Source of the DNA: UBA10518 sp022837185
Lineage (GTDB): Bacteria; Desulfobacterota; Desulfobulbia; Desulfobulbales; Desulfobulbaceae
Direction of reading: 5' to 3'
DNA length: 64,000 bases
Assembly (NCBI GenBank): GCA_034007705.1
Contig: JAVEQK010000011.1
Span: 22,125-86,124, forward strand
Below the pieces are notes generated by a model that was not told the DNA's origin, did not search any database, and saw only the letters and a program-made list of their open reading frames with translations. How positions within the stretch are numbered: position 1 is the first letter of the stretch; each line of letters opens with the position of its first letter. This document shows positions 36,325 to 46,500 of this stretch, piece by piece. A program made the position numbers and the translations under genes.

Positions 36325-37550
36325 TGCTGGGCTGGTTCAGGAAACGGCGGAAAAAGGAGGAGCAGGAGGAGACTCCCTTCCGGGAAGGGCAACAGGAAGA
36401 AGTTTCCGACAGCACCGCCCCCCCGCCGACGGATACCGGCCGGGTGATGGAGGAGCCGGCCCTGGCAGCCCCGGCGCGCAGCGAAGAGGATGCAGTCGAA
36501 ACCGGAGAAATCCCGGCCGCGGCTGAGCAGCCCGGAACAGCCGTGCAGCCTCCGGGGGCGGTCAGAACTCCTCCTCGGGAACCGGAGCGGAAGAAGGAGG
36601 AGACCTCCCTGTTCAGCCGGTTGCAGAAACGGTTGAGCAAGACAAGAAAGTCCCTGGTGTATCGCCTTGATTCCCTTTTTCTCGGCAAAAAGGAAATCGA
36701 TCAGGGCCTGTTTGACGAACTGGAGGAAATCCTCATCACCGCGGACCTGGGCGTGGCGACCACCCATGAGCTGCTGGACGACGTGAAAAAGGAGGTCAGA
36801 CGCCGGGAGCTGAAGGATCCGCAGGCCCTGAAGGCGGTTCTCAAGGAGCAGATACTCGCCTATCTTCTCGAGTCGGATAAGCCGGGAGAGCTGGTCATGC
36901 CCGAATCGGGGCCCTTCGTGATCATGGTGGTCGGCGTCAACGGTGTGGGCAAGACGACCAGCATCGGAAAAATGGCCGCCAAGTTCGCCCGCTCGGGCAG
37001 CTCGGTTCTCCTTGTCGCCGCGGACACTTTCAGGGCTGCTGCCATTGATCAGTTGAAGATCTGGGCCGAACGTTGCGGGGTGGACATAGTCGCCCAGAAG
37101 CAGGGCGCCGATCCATCCGCGGTTGTCTACGATGCCATCGAGTACGGCCTGCACAGAAACGTCGATGTCATCATCGTCGATACCGCCGGCCGGCTCCATA
37201 CCCAGGTCAACCTGATGGAAGAGCTGAAAAAGATCAAGCGGGTGATCGGCAAGAAGCTGGCGGGGGCCCCGCACGAGGTAATGCTGATCATCGATGCGAC
37301 GACCGGTCAGAACGGTATTTCCCAGGCCAAACTGTTCAATGAGGCCGTGGAAATAACCGGTTTGACCCTGACAAAGCTCGACGGCACCGCCAAGGGAGGG
37401 ATTATTGTCAATATTTGCCGGGAGATTGGAATCCCTGTTCGCTTTATCGGTATCGGCGAAAAAATTGAAGACCTCCGCGACTTCGATCCGCGGGAGTTCG
37501 TCGATGCCCTGTTCGCCAACTTCTCCGCCGGCAGCGCGCCCGAGGAATAG
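36324..37550 (+). CDS. ftsY: Signal recognition particle receptor FtsY
   Basis: A 408-residue GTPase that docks the SRP-ribosome complex at the inner membrane. It has an acidic Pro/Glu-rich N-terminal A domain (about 1-100, MLGWFRKRRKKEE), then the NG domain with the P-loop GVNGVGKTTSIGKMAAKFA (Lys210), DTFRAAA, VDTAGRLH and TKLDGTAKGG. ATG 36324 shares one nucleotide with the lon stop; a GTG at 36321 is also possible. Length and motifs are typical. Confidence 0.97.
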   Translation: MLGWFRKRRKKEEQEETPFREGQQEEVSDSTAPPPTDTGRVMEEPALAAPARSEEDAVETGEIPAAAEQPGTAVQPPGAVRTPPREPERKKEETSLFSRLQKRLSKTRKSLVYRLDSLFLGKKEIDQGLFDELEEILITADLGVATTHELLDDVKKEVRRRELKDPQALKAVLKEQILAYLLESDKPGELVMPESGPFVIMVVGVNGVGKTTSIGKMAAKFARSGSSVLLVAADTFRAAAIDQLKIWAERCGVDIVAQKQGADPSAVVYDAIEYGLHRNVDVIIVDTAGRLHTQVNLMEELKKIKRVIGKKLAGAPHEVMLIIDATTGQNGISQAKLFNEAVEITGLTLTKLDGTAKGGIIVNICREIGIPVRFIGIGEKIEDLRDFDPREFVDALFANFSAGSAPEE

Positions 37551-37586
37551 GGAGCCGCGTACGTTCCACCTTGTCCTGGTTCATCA

Positions 37587-38426
37587 ATGCAATACAGGTA
37601 TCATAATCAACCCGGCTGCGGGGGCTGTTTGCTCGTCGTTGCCCTCATTCTCCTTGCCACCGGCGGCGCTCCTGCCCTGCTGAATTTTTTCGGTTTTCTC
37701 CTGTTTGCCGGAGTGTTCGGTTTCCTGCTCCTGCTGGCCGCTTTCTGGGGATTCAGCTATTATGTGCAGAGCCGGATCAGCAAATATGAGGCCTCCCAGA
37801 CCGAAACCCACAACCGTTTCGTCTATCTGCTGGTCAACATCCTGGTCAGGATCGCCCAGGCCGACGGCCATTTCACCAAGGCCGAATTGCAGACCATTCT
37901 CAATTTTTTTCAGTACAACCTGCGCTACACCCAGGATCAGATGTACTGGGTCAAGCAGCTGGTCAAGGAAGCGCGGGATGCCGAGCTCAGCATGGATGAG
38001 CTGCTGCTTGAGTTCAGGAACTCTTTTGCCTATGAGCCCCGCCTGATTCTCCTCGAGCTGATTTATCAGATCATCCATACCAAACAGCCGCCGCCCGAAA
38101 CTGAAATCAGCCAGGCCAGGACCATTGCTGCGTTCCTCCATATTTCAGCCTATGATCAGCGGACAATCGAAGCCAAGTACATGTACCGGCAGCAGCACGA
38201 GTACGGCACCGGCGCCGGGGCCGAGGAACAGTATTATGCCGTTCTCGGCCTTGAACCGGGTGCGGATTTTACAGTGATTAAAAAAGCGTACAGAAAATTG
38301 AGCATGCAATACCACCCGGACAAGGTCAGTCATCTCGGGGAGGAGTTCAAGCGGGTCGCCGAGGAAAAAATGAAGGAAATCAACATGGCCTATGATTACT
38401 TTAAGAAAAAATTTAATAACGTATGA
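37587..38426 (+). CDS. DjlA-like membrane protein with TerB and J domains
   Basis: A 279-residue co-chaperone-like protein. Two hydrophobic segments (about 15-35 and 36-58) anchor it. The TerB-like helical region follows (RFVYLLVNILVRIAQADGHF), then a linker. The C-terminal J domain (YYAVLGLEPGADFTVIKKAY and YHPDKVSH) contains the HPD tripeptide that stimulates DnaK ATPase. The layout matches DjlA: membrane anchor, TerB and C-terminal J domain. Confidence 0.88.
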   Translation: MQYRYHNQPGCGGCLLVVALILLATGGAPALLNFFGFLLFAGVFGFLLLLAAFWGFSYYVQSRISKYEASQTETHNRFVYLLVNILVRIAQADGHFTKAELQTILNFFQYNLRYTQDQMYWVKQLVKEARDAELSMDELLLEFRNSFAYEPRLILLELIYQIIHTKQPPPETEISQARTIAAFLHISAYDQRTIEAKYMYRQQHEYGTGAGAEEQYYAVLGLEPGADFTVIKKAYRKLSMQYHPDKVSHLGEEFKRVAEEKMKEINMAYDYFKKKFNNV

Positions 38427-38481
38427 TTTATTACTGTATTTCTGTAGATTTTCGGTAATATTAATCGGAAGGAAATAAGTT

Positions 38482-39663
38482 ATGACCGTTGCCAGAAAAA
38501 TGCAGCAGTTCGCCGAACGATCCTCCTGGATCCGGAAAATGTTCGAGGAGGGCGCCAAGATGAAGGCGCGGTACGGGCCGGACAACATCTTTGACTTCAG
38601 CCTCGGCAATCCCAACGTGCCTCCGCCGCCGCGGTTTTTCGAGGTGCTGCGGGAACTGGCTGCCGATGACAAGCCCGGCGCCCACGGCTATATGCCCAAC
38701 GGCGGTTTTCCCTATGTTCGGGAGGCGCTGGCCAGGAGGTTGTCCGCCGAGCAGGGGATCGACCTCGACCAGGGAGAAGTGCTCATGACCTGCGGCGCTG
38801 CCGGCGCCATCAACCTGGTGATGAAAGCCCTGCTCGATCCGGGTGACGAGGTGATCATCCTTTCCCCGTTTTTTGTGGAATATGAATTCTATATCGACAA
38901 CCATGGCGGCAAGAGCAGAATTGTCCCTACTGACAGCGAGTTCAACCTCGATCTGCGGGCAATTGAAAGGGCCCTGAATGAAAAAACCAAGATTGTCCTG
39001 ATCAACAGTCCCAACAATCCGACCGGACAGATATATTCCCGGGAATCGGTCCGGCGGCTCGGCCGGCTGCTGGAGCGTTTCTCCGAGAAGCTCTGTACGA
39101 CCATCTACCTCGTCGCCGATGAGCCCTACCGCAAGATTGTCTATGACGGCGGCGAGGTGCCGTCGGTCATGGCGGCCTCAAGGAATTCGATCATCGTTTC
39201 ATCCTATTCCAAGGACCTGTCCCTGCCCGGCGAGCGGATCGGATACCTGGCCGTCCATCCGGAGATCAAGCAGAAGCAGCTGCTGATCGATGCGCTGACC
39301 CTGGCCAACCGGATACTCGGTTTTGTCAATGCGCCGGCGCTGATGCAGAGGGTGGTGGAGCAGCTGCAGGACGTGACCGTGGACACGGGGGTGTACGCCC
39401 GCAGGAGGGAGACATTCTGCGCCGTCCTCGACGCGGCCGGGTTTGACTATACGAAACCCAAAGGGGCCTTTTACGTTTTTCCCAAGGTCCCCGGCGATGA
39501 CGTGGAATTCTGTACCATTCTGCAGCAGGAAAAAATTCTGGCCGTTCCGGGCCGGGGCTTCGGCGCCCCCGGTTTCATCCGCCTGGCCTTTTGCGTGGAT
39601 GATTCGGTGATTGAACGGTCGGCGGATGCCTTCAAAAGGGCAATGGCCAGGGCCAGGACATGA
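38482..39663 (+). CDS. PLP-dependent aminotransferase, class I/II
   Basis: A 393-residue fold-type I aminotransferase. The PLP Lys is in SSYSKDLSLPGERIGY, with NSPNNPTGQIYSRE, VADEPYRKIVYDG and GFIRLAFC for phosphate and carboxylate binding. This resembles AspC/AlaT-type enzymes; the natural substrate is not certain. GGAAGGAAAT lies upstream of ATG 38482. The gene follows the DjlA-like gene and is convergent with the DUF4124 gene. Confidence 0.9.
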   Translation: MTVARKMQQFAERSSWIRKMFEEGAKMKARYGPDNIFDFSLGNPNVPPPPRFFEVLRELAADDKPGAHGYMPNGGFPYVREALARRLSAEQGIDLDQGEVLMTCGAAGAINLVMKALLDPGDEVIILSPFFVEYEFYIDNHGGKSRIVPTDSEFNLDLRAIERALNEKTKIVLINSPNNPTGQIYSRESVRRLGRLLERFSEKLCTTIYLVADEPYRKIVYDGGEVPSVMAASRNSIIVSSYSKDLSLPGERIGYLAVHPEIKQKQLLIDALTLANRILGFVNAPALMQRVVEQLQDVTVDTGVYARRRETFCAVLDAAGFDYTKPKGAFYVFPKVPGDDVEFCTILQQEKILAVPGRGFGAPGFIRLAFCVDDSVIERSADAFKRAMARART

Positions 39664-39706
39664 AGCCCGGGGGCTGGCCCCTGTCTTTCCCGCAATGATG
39701 CGGGGT

Positions 39707-40183
39707 TCAGAGCAGGGCGCCCGCCTCGATTTCCAGTTTTTCGGCCTTTTTGGCCAGGGCGTCCGCCCGGTGGACGAGTTGCCGGGCCTCGCTTTCCATG
39801 ACCGCCGCCCAGCGGCGGTATTTTCTTTTCACCTTGCGGATCGCGCTTCGTGAGCGCAGGTGCTGCGCTTCCTGCAGGAGGCTGACCGCATCCTCCCTGG
39901 CGGCGGCTTCCTCGGCCCGGTAGCGGGCGGCCTGCCCTTCGAGGAGCCGCCGGCTTTTTTGCGCATCCGCGGCCCGGGCTGCCTCGGGCGGCCTGGCGGG
40001 ACGCTTCACCCGTTGCCGGGGAACGGGACGGATGTCCAGGATTTCGACCCCTTCGGGGGGCGGATAATCCGTGATGTTGAGGACCCCCTGCGCATCCTTC
40101 CAGGTGTAATTGTTTACCCCTGCATGACCCGCGCCATACACCAGGAGCGACAGGACGATCAGCCAGACGTATCTGCTGCGCAT
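39707..40183 (-). CDS. Exported DUF4124-containing protein
   Basis: A 158-residue protein with a signal peptide (MRSRYVWLIVLSLLVYGAGH) and a DUF4124 domain (YTWKDAQGVLNITDYPPPEG). A coiled-coil, Arg/Ala/Glu-rich C-terminal region follows. GGAGGGGAG upstream supports ATG 40183; the longer frame from 40216 is less likely. It lies 32 bp downstream of glmM, so it may be the last gene of the cdaA operon. Function unknown. Confidence 0.78.
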   Translation of the reverse strand: MRSRYVWLIVLSLLVYGAGHAGVNNYTWKDAQGVLNITDYPPPEGVEILDIRPVPRQRVKRPARPPEAARAADAQKSRRLLEGQAARYRAEEAAAREDAVSLLQEAQHLRSRSAIRKVKRKYRRWAAVMESEARQLVHRADALAKKAEKLEIEAGALL

Positions 40184-40215
40184 GCTCTTCTCCCCTCCCT
40201 TGGCTGAATCCGGCA

Positions 40216-41580
40216 TCAGCTTTTATCGGCCCTTCTGATCACATCACAGAGGTCAAGGGCCAGGGAGCCGATCTCCTTGTCGTCTTCACCCTCGACCATG
40301 ATCCGGATTACCGGCTCGGTGCCCGAGGGCCGTACCAGTATCCTGCCCCGGCTGCCGAGTTTCCGTTCGGCCCTGGCCAGGGCCTGGGGAAAGCCCTGGA
40401 TCTGATCCGGGGCAACCTGGGCGGACATGCGGACGTTTTCCAGGACCTGGGGATACGCCGTCATGATTTTGCTCAACTCGGACAGGGGCCTGTTTCTCTT
40501 GATCATCACTGCCAGGAGCTGCAGGGCCGCCAGGGTCCCGTCTCCCGTGGTGTTGTGGTCGAGGAAGATCAGATGACCGGACTGCTCGCCGCCGAAATTG
40601 TACCCCTTGCTCCGCATGGCTTCAACGACGTACCGGTCGCCGACCCTGGTGCGGACCAGCTTGCCCCCCATTTTTCCCATCGCCTCTTCCAGGCCCATGT
40701 TGCTCATCACCGTGGCCACGAGCGTTTTTTTCCTGAGCTTGCGGCCGGCAAGCAGCTCCCTGGCGCAGATGGCCATGATGTGGTCGCCGTCCACGATCCG
40801 GCCCCGTTCATCGCAGACAATGAGCCGGTCCCCGTCGCCGTCCAGGGCAAGCCCTATGTCGGCGCCGACCTCTTTGACCTTGGCGGCAATGACTTCGGGA
40901 TGCAGGGCGCCGCAGCGGGAGTTGATATTCTTGCCGTCCGGATCGACCCCGATGGCGGTGACCCTGGCGCCCAGTTCGGCAAAAACATGGGGGGCCACCT
41001 TGTATGTTGCCCCGTGGGCGCAGTCAAGCACGATGTGGAAATCGTCCAGGGTGTATTTGCGCGGGAACGTATTCTTTAAGAAGACAATGTAGCGGCCCTT
41101 GGAGTCATCGATGCGTGCCGCTTTGCCCACTTCGTCGGCCACCGGCCGCAAGGCCTCCATTTTCTGGGAAAAGATCAGTTCCTCGATTTCCGCTTCCATG
41201 TCGTCCGGCAGCTTGAAGCCGTCGCCGGAGAATATCTTGATGCCGTTGTCCTGGAAGGGGTTATGGGAGGCGGAGATCACCACGCCCGCATCGGCCCGCA
41301 TGGAGGTGGTGATAAAGGCGATGCCGGGCGTCGGCAGCGGGCCCACCAGCAGGACGTTGACTCCCATGGAGCAAATACCGGCGGCCAGGGCGTTTTCGAT
41401 CATATAGCCCGACAGGCGGGTGTCCTTGCCGATGACGATATGATGGTCCCTGCTCTGGTTTTTCACCAGGAAGGCGATGGCCCGGCCGATCTGCATGGCG
41501 ATTTCGGTGGTCATCGGATGGATGTTGGCAATGCCCCGGACCCCGTCGGTCCCGAACAGTTTTCGTGATCCTGTATTCAT
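40216..41580 (-). CDS. glmM: Phosphoglucosamine mutase
   Basis: A 454-residue enzyme that converts glucosamine-6-phosphate to glucosamine-1-phosphate for UDP-GlcNAc synthesis. It starts RKLFGTDGVRGIAN, has the catalytic Ser105 in ISASHNPF, the Mg loop ALDGDGDR, the specificity loop GGEQSGHLIF and the phosphate site VRPSGTEPVIR. It is third in the cdaA-cdaR-glmM operon, 43 bp after cdaR. In Firmicutes GlmM binds and inhibits CdaA; the same arrangement here suggests the same link, which is inference. Confidence 0.96.
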   Translation of the reverse strand: MNTGSRKLFGTDGVRGIANIHPMTTEIAMQIGRAIAFLVKNQSRDHHIVIGKDTRLSGYMIENALAAGICSMGVNVLLVGPLPTPGIAFITTSMRADAGVVISASHNPFQDNGIKIFSGDGFKLPDDMEAEIEELIFSQKMEALRPVADEVGKAARIDDSKGRYIVFLKNTFPRKYTLDDFHIVLDCAHGATYKVAPHVFAELGARVTAIGVDPDGKNINSRCGALHPEVIAAKVKEVGADIGLALDGDGDRLIVCDERGRIVDGDHIMAICARELLAGRKLRKKTLVATVMSNMGLEEAMGKMGGKLVRTRVGDRYVVEAMRSKGYNFGGEQSGHLIFLDHNTTGDGTLAALQLLAVMIKRNRPLSELSKIMTAYPQVLENVRMSAQVAPDQIQGFPQALARAERKLGSRGRILVRPSGTEPVIRIMVEGEDDKEIGSLALDLCDVIRRADKS

Positions 41581-41623
41581 GGCGGTCGACTCTGTGCAGA
41601 TGATTGATGGATGCTGCGCCTTG

Positions 41624-42586
41624 CTATTCTTCCAGGTCTTTCGGACCGTCAGCAGCGGTGACGACCACTTCCGGAGGCTTGACCTCGATGATTTTCACCG
41701 GATCGTGGCCGGGAACGGCGACGCCGGTGACGTTCACCTTTACCGTTTGCGGCCATTCCCCGTCTTTTACGGATGCCGAGGCGCGGAAGAGCATGGAAAG
41801 CTCCGGTGTTTCCTTGATCAGGTTGACCGGAATGGCGGCCCTGACCGTTACCGAGTCCGGCTTGACGGCAACCGGCACCTGCGCGTCACGGGCGTTGACA
41901 AGAATGTTCTTGACGGTTCGCTCCTCCATCACTTCCCGCACCTCGAGCCGGGCTGAAACCACCGTCTCCCCCAAAAGCTCGAACAGGTCGGGTTCAAGAT
42001 TGAGATTGACCTGCATGGTGGTTGTGTGGTTGAGGCCGTCCAGATCGATGACATAGGTGGAAATTTCATACCCCTTTTCCAGCACCGTCTTGGGGCCGGA
42101 TATAACGAGGTGGTCCGGATCGAGTTGTATCTGCTGAAGCTCGTAGCCCTTGGCTGGTTTTCCCTCGGTGACCGCCTTGATGGGAAATTTTTTCTGGACG
42201 AGCTGATCGAGTTGGAGGGTAATGTTGGTCGGCTGGAGCCTTTGAACGGTGACGCCCTTGGGAAAAGGAACCGATTGCTCATCATTTCGGATCACAATGG
42301 TCCCGGGCTTGGCTGTGGAAAGATCCACCGGCCGGGTGATGTTCCGGTTGCGGATATCCTGGATCATGCTGCGGGGACCGCGGATCGAAACCTCGATCTC
42401 ACTTTTGTACTGATTGGAAATAATCAGATCTTTGGGAAGGTTGATGATCTCGATGGGGACCTGCATGTTGATGTCGACCTGGTCCTCGCCGACGACAAAA
42501 TACCAGAGCATGACCGCCAGGCAAAGCGAAACGACCTTCAGCATCCAGTTATCGGGCTTGTTTCTGAATAATCGTATTTTCTTCAT
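41624..42586 (-). CDS. cdaR: CdaR/YbbR-domain regulator of diadenylate cyclase
   Basis: A 320-residue protein with one N-terminal membrane helix (LKVVSLCLAVMLWYFVVG) followed by three to four YbbR beta-rich domains outside the cytoplasm (EVSIRGPRSMIQ, ISGPKTVLEK, VNVTGVAVPGHDPVKI). YbbR proteins are partners of CdaA. Its ATG overlaps the cdaA stop by 4 nt (ATGA). The longer frame from 42619 lacks a better site. The symbol is by operon context and domain. Confidence 0.88.
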   Translation of the reverse strand: MKKIRLFRNKPDNWMLKVVSLCLAVMLWYFVVGEDQVDINMQVPIEIINLPKDLIISNQYKSEIEVSIRGPRSMIQDIRNRNITRPVDLSTAKPGTIVIRNDEQSVPFPKGVTVQRLQPTNITLQLDQLVQKKFPIKAVTEGKPAKGYELQQIQLDPDHLVISGPKTVLEKGYEISTYVIDLDGLNHTTTMQVNLNLEPDLFELLGETVVSARLEVREVMEERTVKNILVNARDAQVPVAVKPDSVTVRAAIPVNLIKETPELSMLFRASASVKDGEWPQTVKVNVTGVAVPGHDPVKIIEVKPPEVVVTAADGPKDLEE

Positions 42587-43383
42587 GTGCGGTGCAACTT
42601 GCCCAGCCAGCTCCTCCACGAAGAGCCGGGCAAGATGTTGTTGACGAATATTTTGTGCAGTGCGCTTGCCACGGACTCTTCGTCCCGGTACGTTTTGATG
42701 GTGCCGTTTTCCACCAGCGATATTTCCTGGGTCTCTTCGGAAACCACCAGGATGACAGCGTCGGTTTCCTCGGAGAGTCCCAGCGCGGCGCGGTGCCTGG
42801 TGCCGTACCGTTTGGCGATGTGGGCGTTCTGGGAAAGGGGCAGGAGGCAGCCGGCTGAGTGAATCCTGCCGTTGTAGACGACCACCGCGCCGTCATGAAT
42901 GGGAGAGGTCGGCAGAAAGATCGATATCAGCAGTTCCCTGGTCAGCTTGGCGTCGATGGAGTGAGCGGATTCGATATAGTCGCGGAGTCCGGTTTCCCGT
43001 TCAATGACGATCAGCGCCCCGATTCGTTTTTTTGCCATATGACTCACCGCCTTGACGATCTCATTCAGGTCGTGCAGGACGATATCCTGCTGCTTCTGAA
43101 AGGGTGTCTTGCCCACCTGGGTCAGGACCCGGCGGATGTCGCGCTGGAAGACAATGATGATGATGAGGAAGATGGAATTCAGGAAGGTGCGGAGAATCCA
43201 GTGCAGGGTGAGAAGGTCGAGCTGCCGGGCAATGAAATAGATAATGGTGATGACGACGATGCCGATGAGCATCTGCACCGCCCTGGTGCCCCTGATAAGC
43301 AGAATGATGCGATATATGATGATTGTGACAATCAATATATCGACCACATCCTGCCATCTGAGTGTGCTGATGAAGTTGACCAT
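42583..43383 (-). CDS. cdaA: Membrane diadenylate cyclase (c-di-AMP synthase)
   Basis: A 266-residue CdaA/YbbP-type cyclase. Three N-terminal helices (within about 10-80) precede a DAC domain with the catalytic DGA at residues 164-166 (SPIHDGAVVVY) and RHR in YGTRHRAALG (residues 193-202). It makes c-di-AMP from two ATP at the cytoplasmic face. It is first in the operon with cdaR and glmM. The 211-bp region upstream, shared with the divergent DUF748 gene, is AT-rich and likely holds promoters for both. Confidence 0.94.
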   Translation of the reverse strand: MVNFISTLRWQDVVDILIVTIIIYRIILLIRGTRAVQMLIGIVVITIIYFIARQLDLLTLHWILRTFLNSIFLIIIIVFQRDIRRVLTQVGKTPFQKQQDIVLHDLNEIVKAVSHMAKKRIGALIVIERETGLRDYIESAHSIDAKLTRELLISIFLPTSPIHDGAVVVYNGRIHSAGCLLPLSQNAHIAKRYGTRHRAALGLSEETDAVILVVSEETQEISLVENGTIKTYRDEESVASALHKIFVNNILPGSSWRSWLGKLHRT

Positions 43384-43594
43384 CGTCGCGGAAGCCGGGC
43401 AAAAGAAAATGATGTACGTGATTTATTTCTTTAAATTTAGCATGTTAAATTCCAATTGAACAGAAAAATAAAAGTAATTATCAAAAAATGAGGGACTGGC
43501 AAATTTTCCCTTACATGGTTATATAAATAAATTTTTCCCGCAGCTTCCCGAAGTGAAGGGGAAATGAATCGAAAATTTAAGGACGCAACGCGCC

Positions 43595-46500
43595 ATGGCC
43601 ATAGACAGGTTTGGAGAGATTCCCATCACGGCCGGTCCGGAAGAACCGGAGGAGGGAGGTGAGGAAAAAGAGGCCGGCAGGGAGACCGGGGAGCGGAAAT
43701 CGCCGGATCGCCCGGTCCGGCGGCCGCAACCTGACAGAGCCAATGGGGAGGACGATGCCGCTCCCCGCCACCCCAGCCGGTACGGGAGGAAAAAGACACA
43801 GCGGCAGCCTGTGCGGCTCAGGCCGCTCCGCTGGCTGCTCGTGCCCCTGATCGGCGTGCTGCTGTACGGCGTCGGCGGATATTTTCTGGTACCGGCCCTG
43901 ATAAAGGGACCAATGGCAGGAATGCTGGCCGAACGGTTGGAACGGCCGGTGGCGGTGAAAAGAATAGTCTTTGCCCCCTTTACCCTGGATCTTTATCTGG
44001 AGGAAGTAACCATCGGCGTGCCGCGGGGGAGCACGGGCAGGAGCGGAAACTTCCTGTCCTGCGAAGCGGTCCGGTGCCGGCTCGGACTCGAACGAATCTT
44101 CCGGGGGAAGCTGCTCTGCGACAGGATCGCCCTGGAAGGACTGGACTTGCAGGTCAGGCGTGACGCGGCCGGCTTCACCGACTTGAACGACGTCCTCAAT
44201 ATTTTCGCCCCCCAGGTCAACAGGGAATCGGGATCCGTCTGGCCGGCCTGGCTTGAAGCCGGAGAGCTTGATGTCCGCGGCGGGACAATTGTTTTCCAGG
44301 ATGATCTCATCAACAGGCAGTACCTGGTGGAACAACTCGAACTGTACCTGCCTCCCGGCGGAGGGAAAAGCGGCGGCAGCGACCGGTTGCCGAAAATCAG
44401 CGCCCTGGTCAACGGCAGCCCGGTGCGGGCCGAGGCTGTCAGGACGGCAAACGGCGAAGGGAAACCGGAAATAAGTCTTTCCCTCCGCAGCAGCGAGGTG
44501 GAACTGGGCAGCTACCTTGATTATGTATCTGTCCCCGGGCAGGCCGGCGATTTCAGATTGAGCGGCGGACAGGCCGATGTCGAGCTGAAAATCGTGTTTC
44601 CCCGGGAGAGGGAAGGGGGGGAGAGATTTGTGGTCGGCGGCCGGGCATCGGTGTCGGGCCTGCAGTTTGTCGACAGGGAGGACAGGCCGGTTTTCGGGGC
44701 GCCGCGGGCCGACTGCACATTCGCATTCATCCCTTCGACCGGCCGGTTCCTTGTGCATGATGTCGGCTTCTCCAAGCCGCTCCTGGTGTTCCACGATGAG
44801 GCGAAGGAGCCCGGGGACCATCAAATCGGAGGGGTGTTCGGGATCATCGATGCCTTCCTGCTGTCGCCGGACAGGTTCCTGGTAACGCAACTGCATGCCG
44901 CGGACGGCACCATACAACTGCCCCCGACTTCCTCGGCGGGGCCCGTCACAACATTAAGCAAAGTCGAGTTCACCCTGCAGGCAGCGCCGGAGGCGGCAAA
45001 GGGCCGGGAGGGTAACGGCCCGGCGCGGTTCTCCTTCCGTGCCGTCGCCGGGCAGGAAGGCAGCGGAACCAAATTGTCCGCCGAGGGAGAAATTTTTCCG
45101 GGGGGTGCGGGCAAAGGCAGGTTTTCCGCCGACCGTTTCGATTTCCAGCGCCATGGGGATCTTCTGCCGGCAGCAGGTCTTCGGCTGGACCGGGGGATCG
45201 GCGGCATCAGTTTTGCCTTTGACGTGATGGCGGGAGGCGGGGCCGGAGCAGAAGAGCCCGGCACGTCCCTGCAGTTGCGGGAAGGCCGACTCGATGTCGC
45301 GCAATTTTCCCTCAGCGCCGGGACGAAGACCATCGCGTCCGGGGAGCGGCTGCGCTGCGAGAATTTTCAGATCGATAAAGCCGCCCGCCGTTTCGGCTGC
45401 GGCACCCTGGAACTGGTCAACAGTGAAATTTTTTCGCTTCCCGCCCTTTCCCCGGATTCGGATTCCCGGGCCGGCGACAACCGGGAGTCGCACCTGACCG
45501 TCGACAATCTGCGCATCAGCGGCTCCAGGCTGCGCGCTCCCCTCCTGGCACCCCTCTGCGGGGCGGAGAACGACCTGGCGGTCGACAACTTCAACCTGCA
45601 GGCCGACCATCTCATGGACGGCGGCAGCGGGAACAACATAGCCGCTTCGGCCGCCATCGGCTCCCGGGGCGAAGTACAGGTTGCCGGGCAGTATTCGCCC
45701 GCCGGGCGGACCGGCAGTTTGGAGATCAATCTGCGGCATATCGACTTCCGCCTGTTTGATCCCTGTCTGTCCGCCGTTGTTGTTCCGCCGGTTAAACAGG
45801 GAACCCTGCATATACAGGGCAACGTGGCCATGCCCGCCGGCGAATTTTCCGGCCAGGTATGGATGAACGACCTGGAGGCCGGCGAACAGGGCGGTCCGCG
45901 GGTGCAATGGCAGTTGGCAACCTCGGACAGGGTTGTGCTGCGGACCAGCCCCCGTCATCTCGACCTGGGGGAGATCATGGTGCGCAAGCCGGCGGTTGCC
46001 GCTGGATTGAGTGAGGGGGAAGATGTCCTCGCCAGGTTCTTCCATCCCGGCAAACTCTCCTTCGCCGGGGTAGCCGTCGACAAGGTCAGCATCGAGGACG
46101 GCCGCTTCACTCCTCCCTGGCCCGTCCTGCTGCCCGGCTACCAGCCGGAACTGACCGGGATAAACGGCGATATCGCTTCCCTGGGGGAGAAGGTCATGCC
46201 TTTTTCCTTCCGGGGCCGAATGAACGGATCCGGGGCGTTTACCATCGACGGAGAAACGGAAGCGGAAAAGGTGCGCAGCTATTCCCTGGAAGCGACGGAT
46301 GTCCGGCTGACGCCCTTTGAGGATTTTTTCCGTCAGGAGCTTGGCCTGGCGGTCAACGAAGCCGGCGCGGCCTGGACCCAGACCCTGAGCAGGTCCGGGG
46401 AAGGATCCGAGATTGCCGCCACCGTGCGGATCTCCGGGGCGACGCCGGAGAGGGAATCCCCCATGCTCCAGGCACTGGCCCTGTTCATTGACGACCGGCT

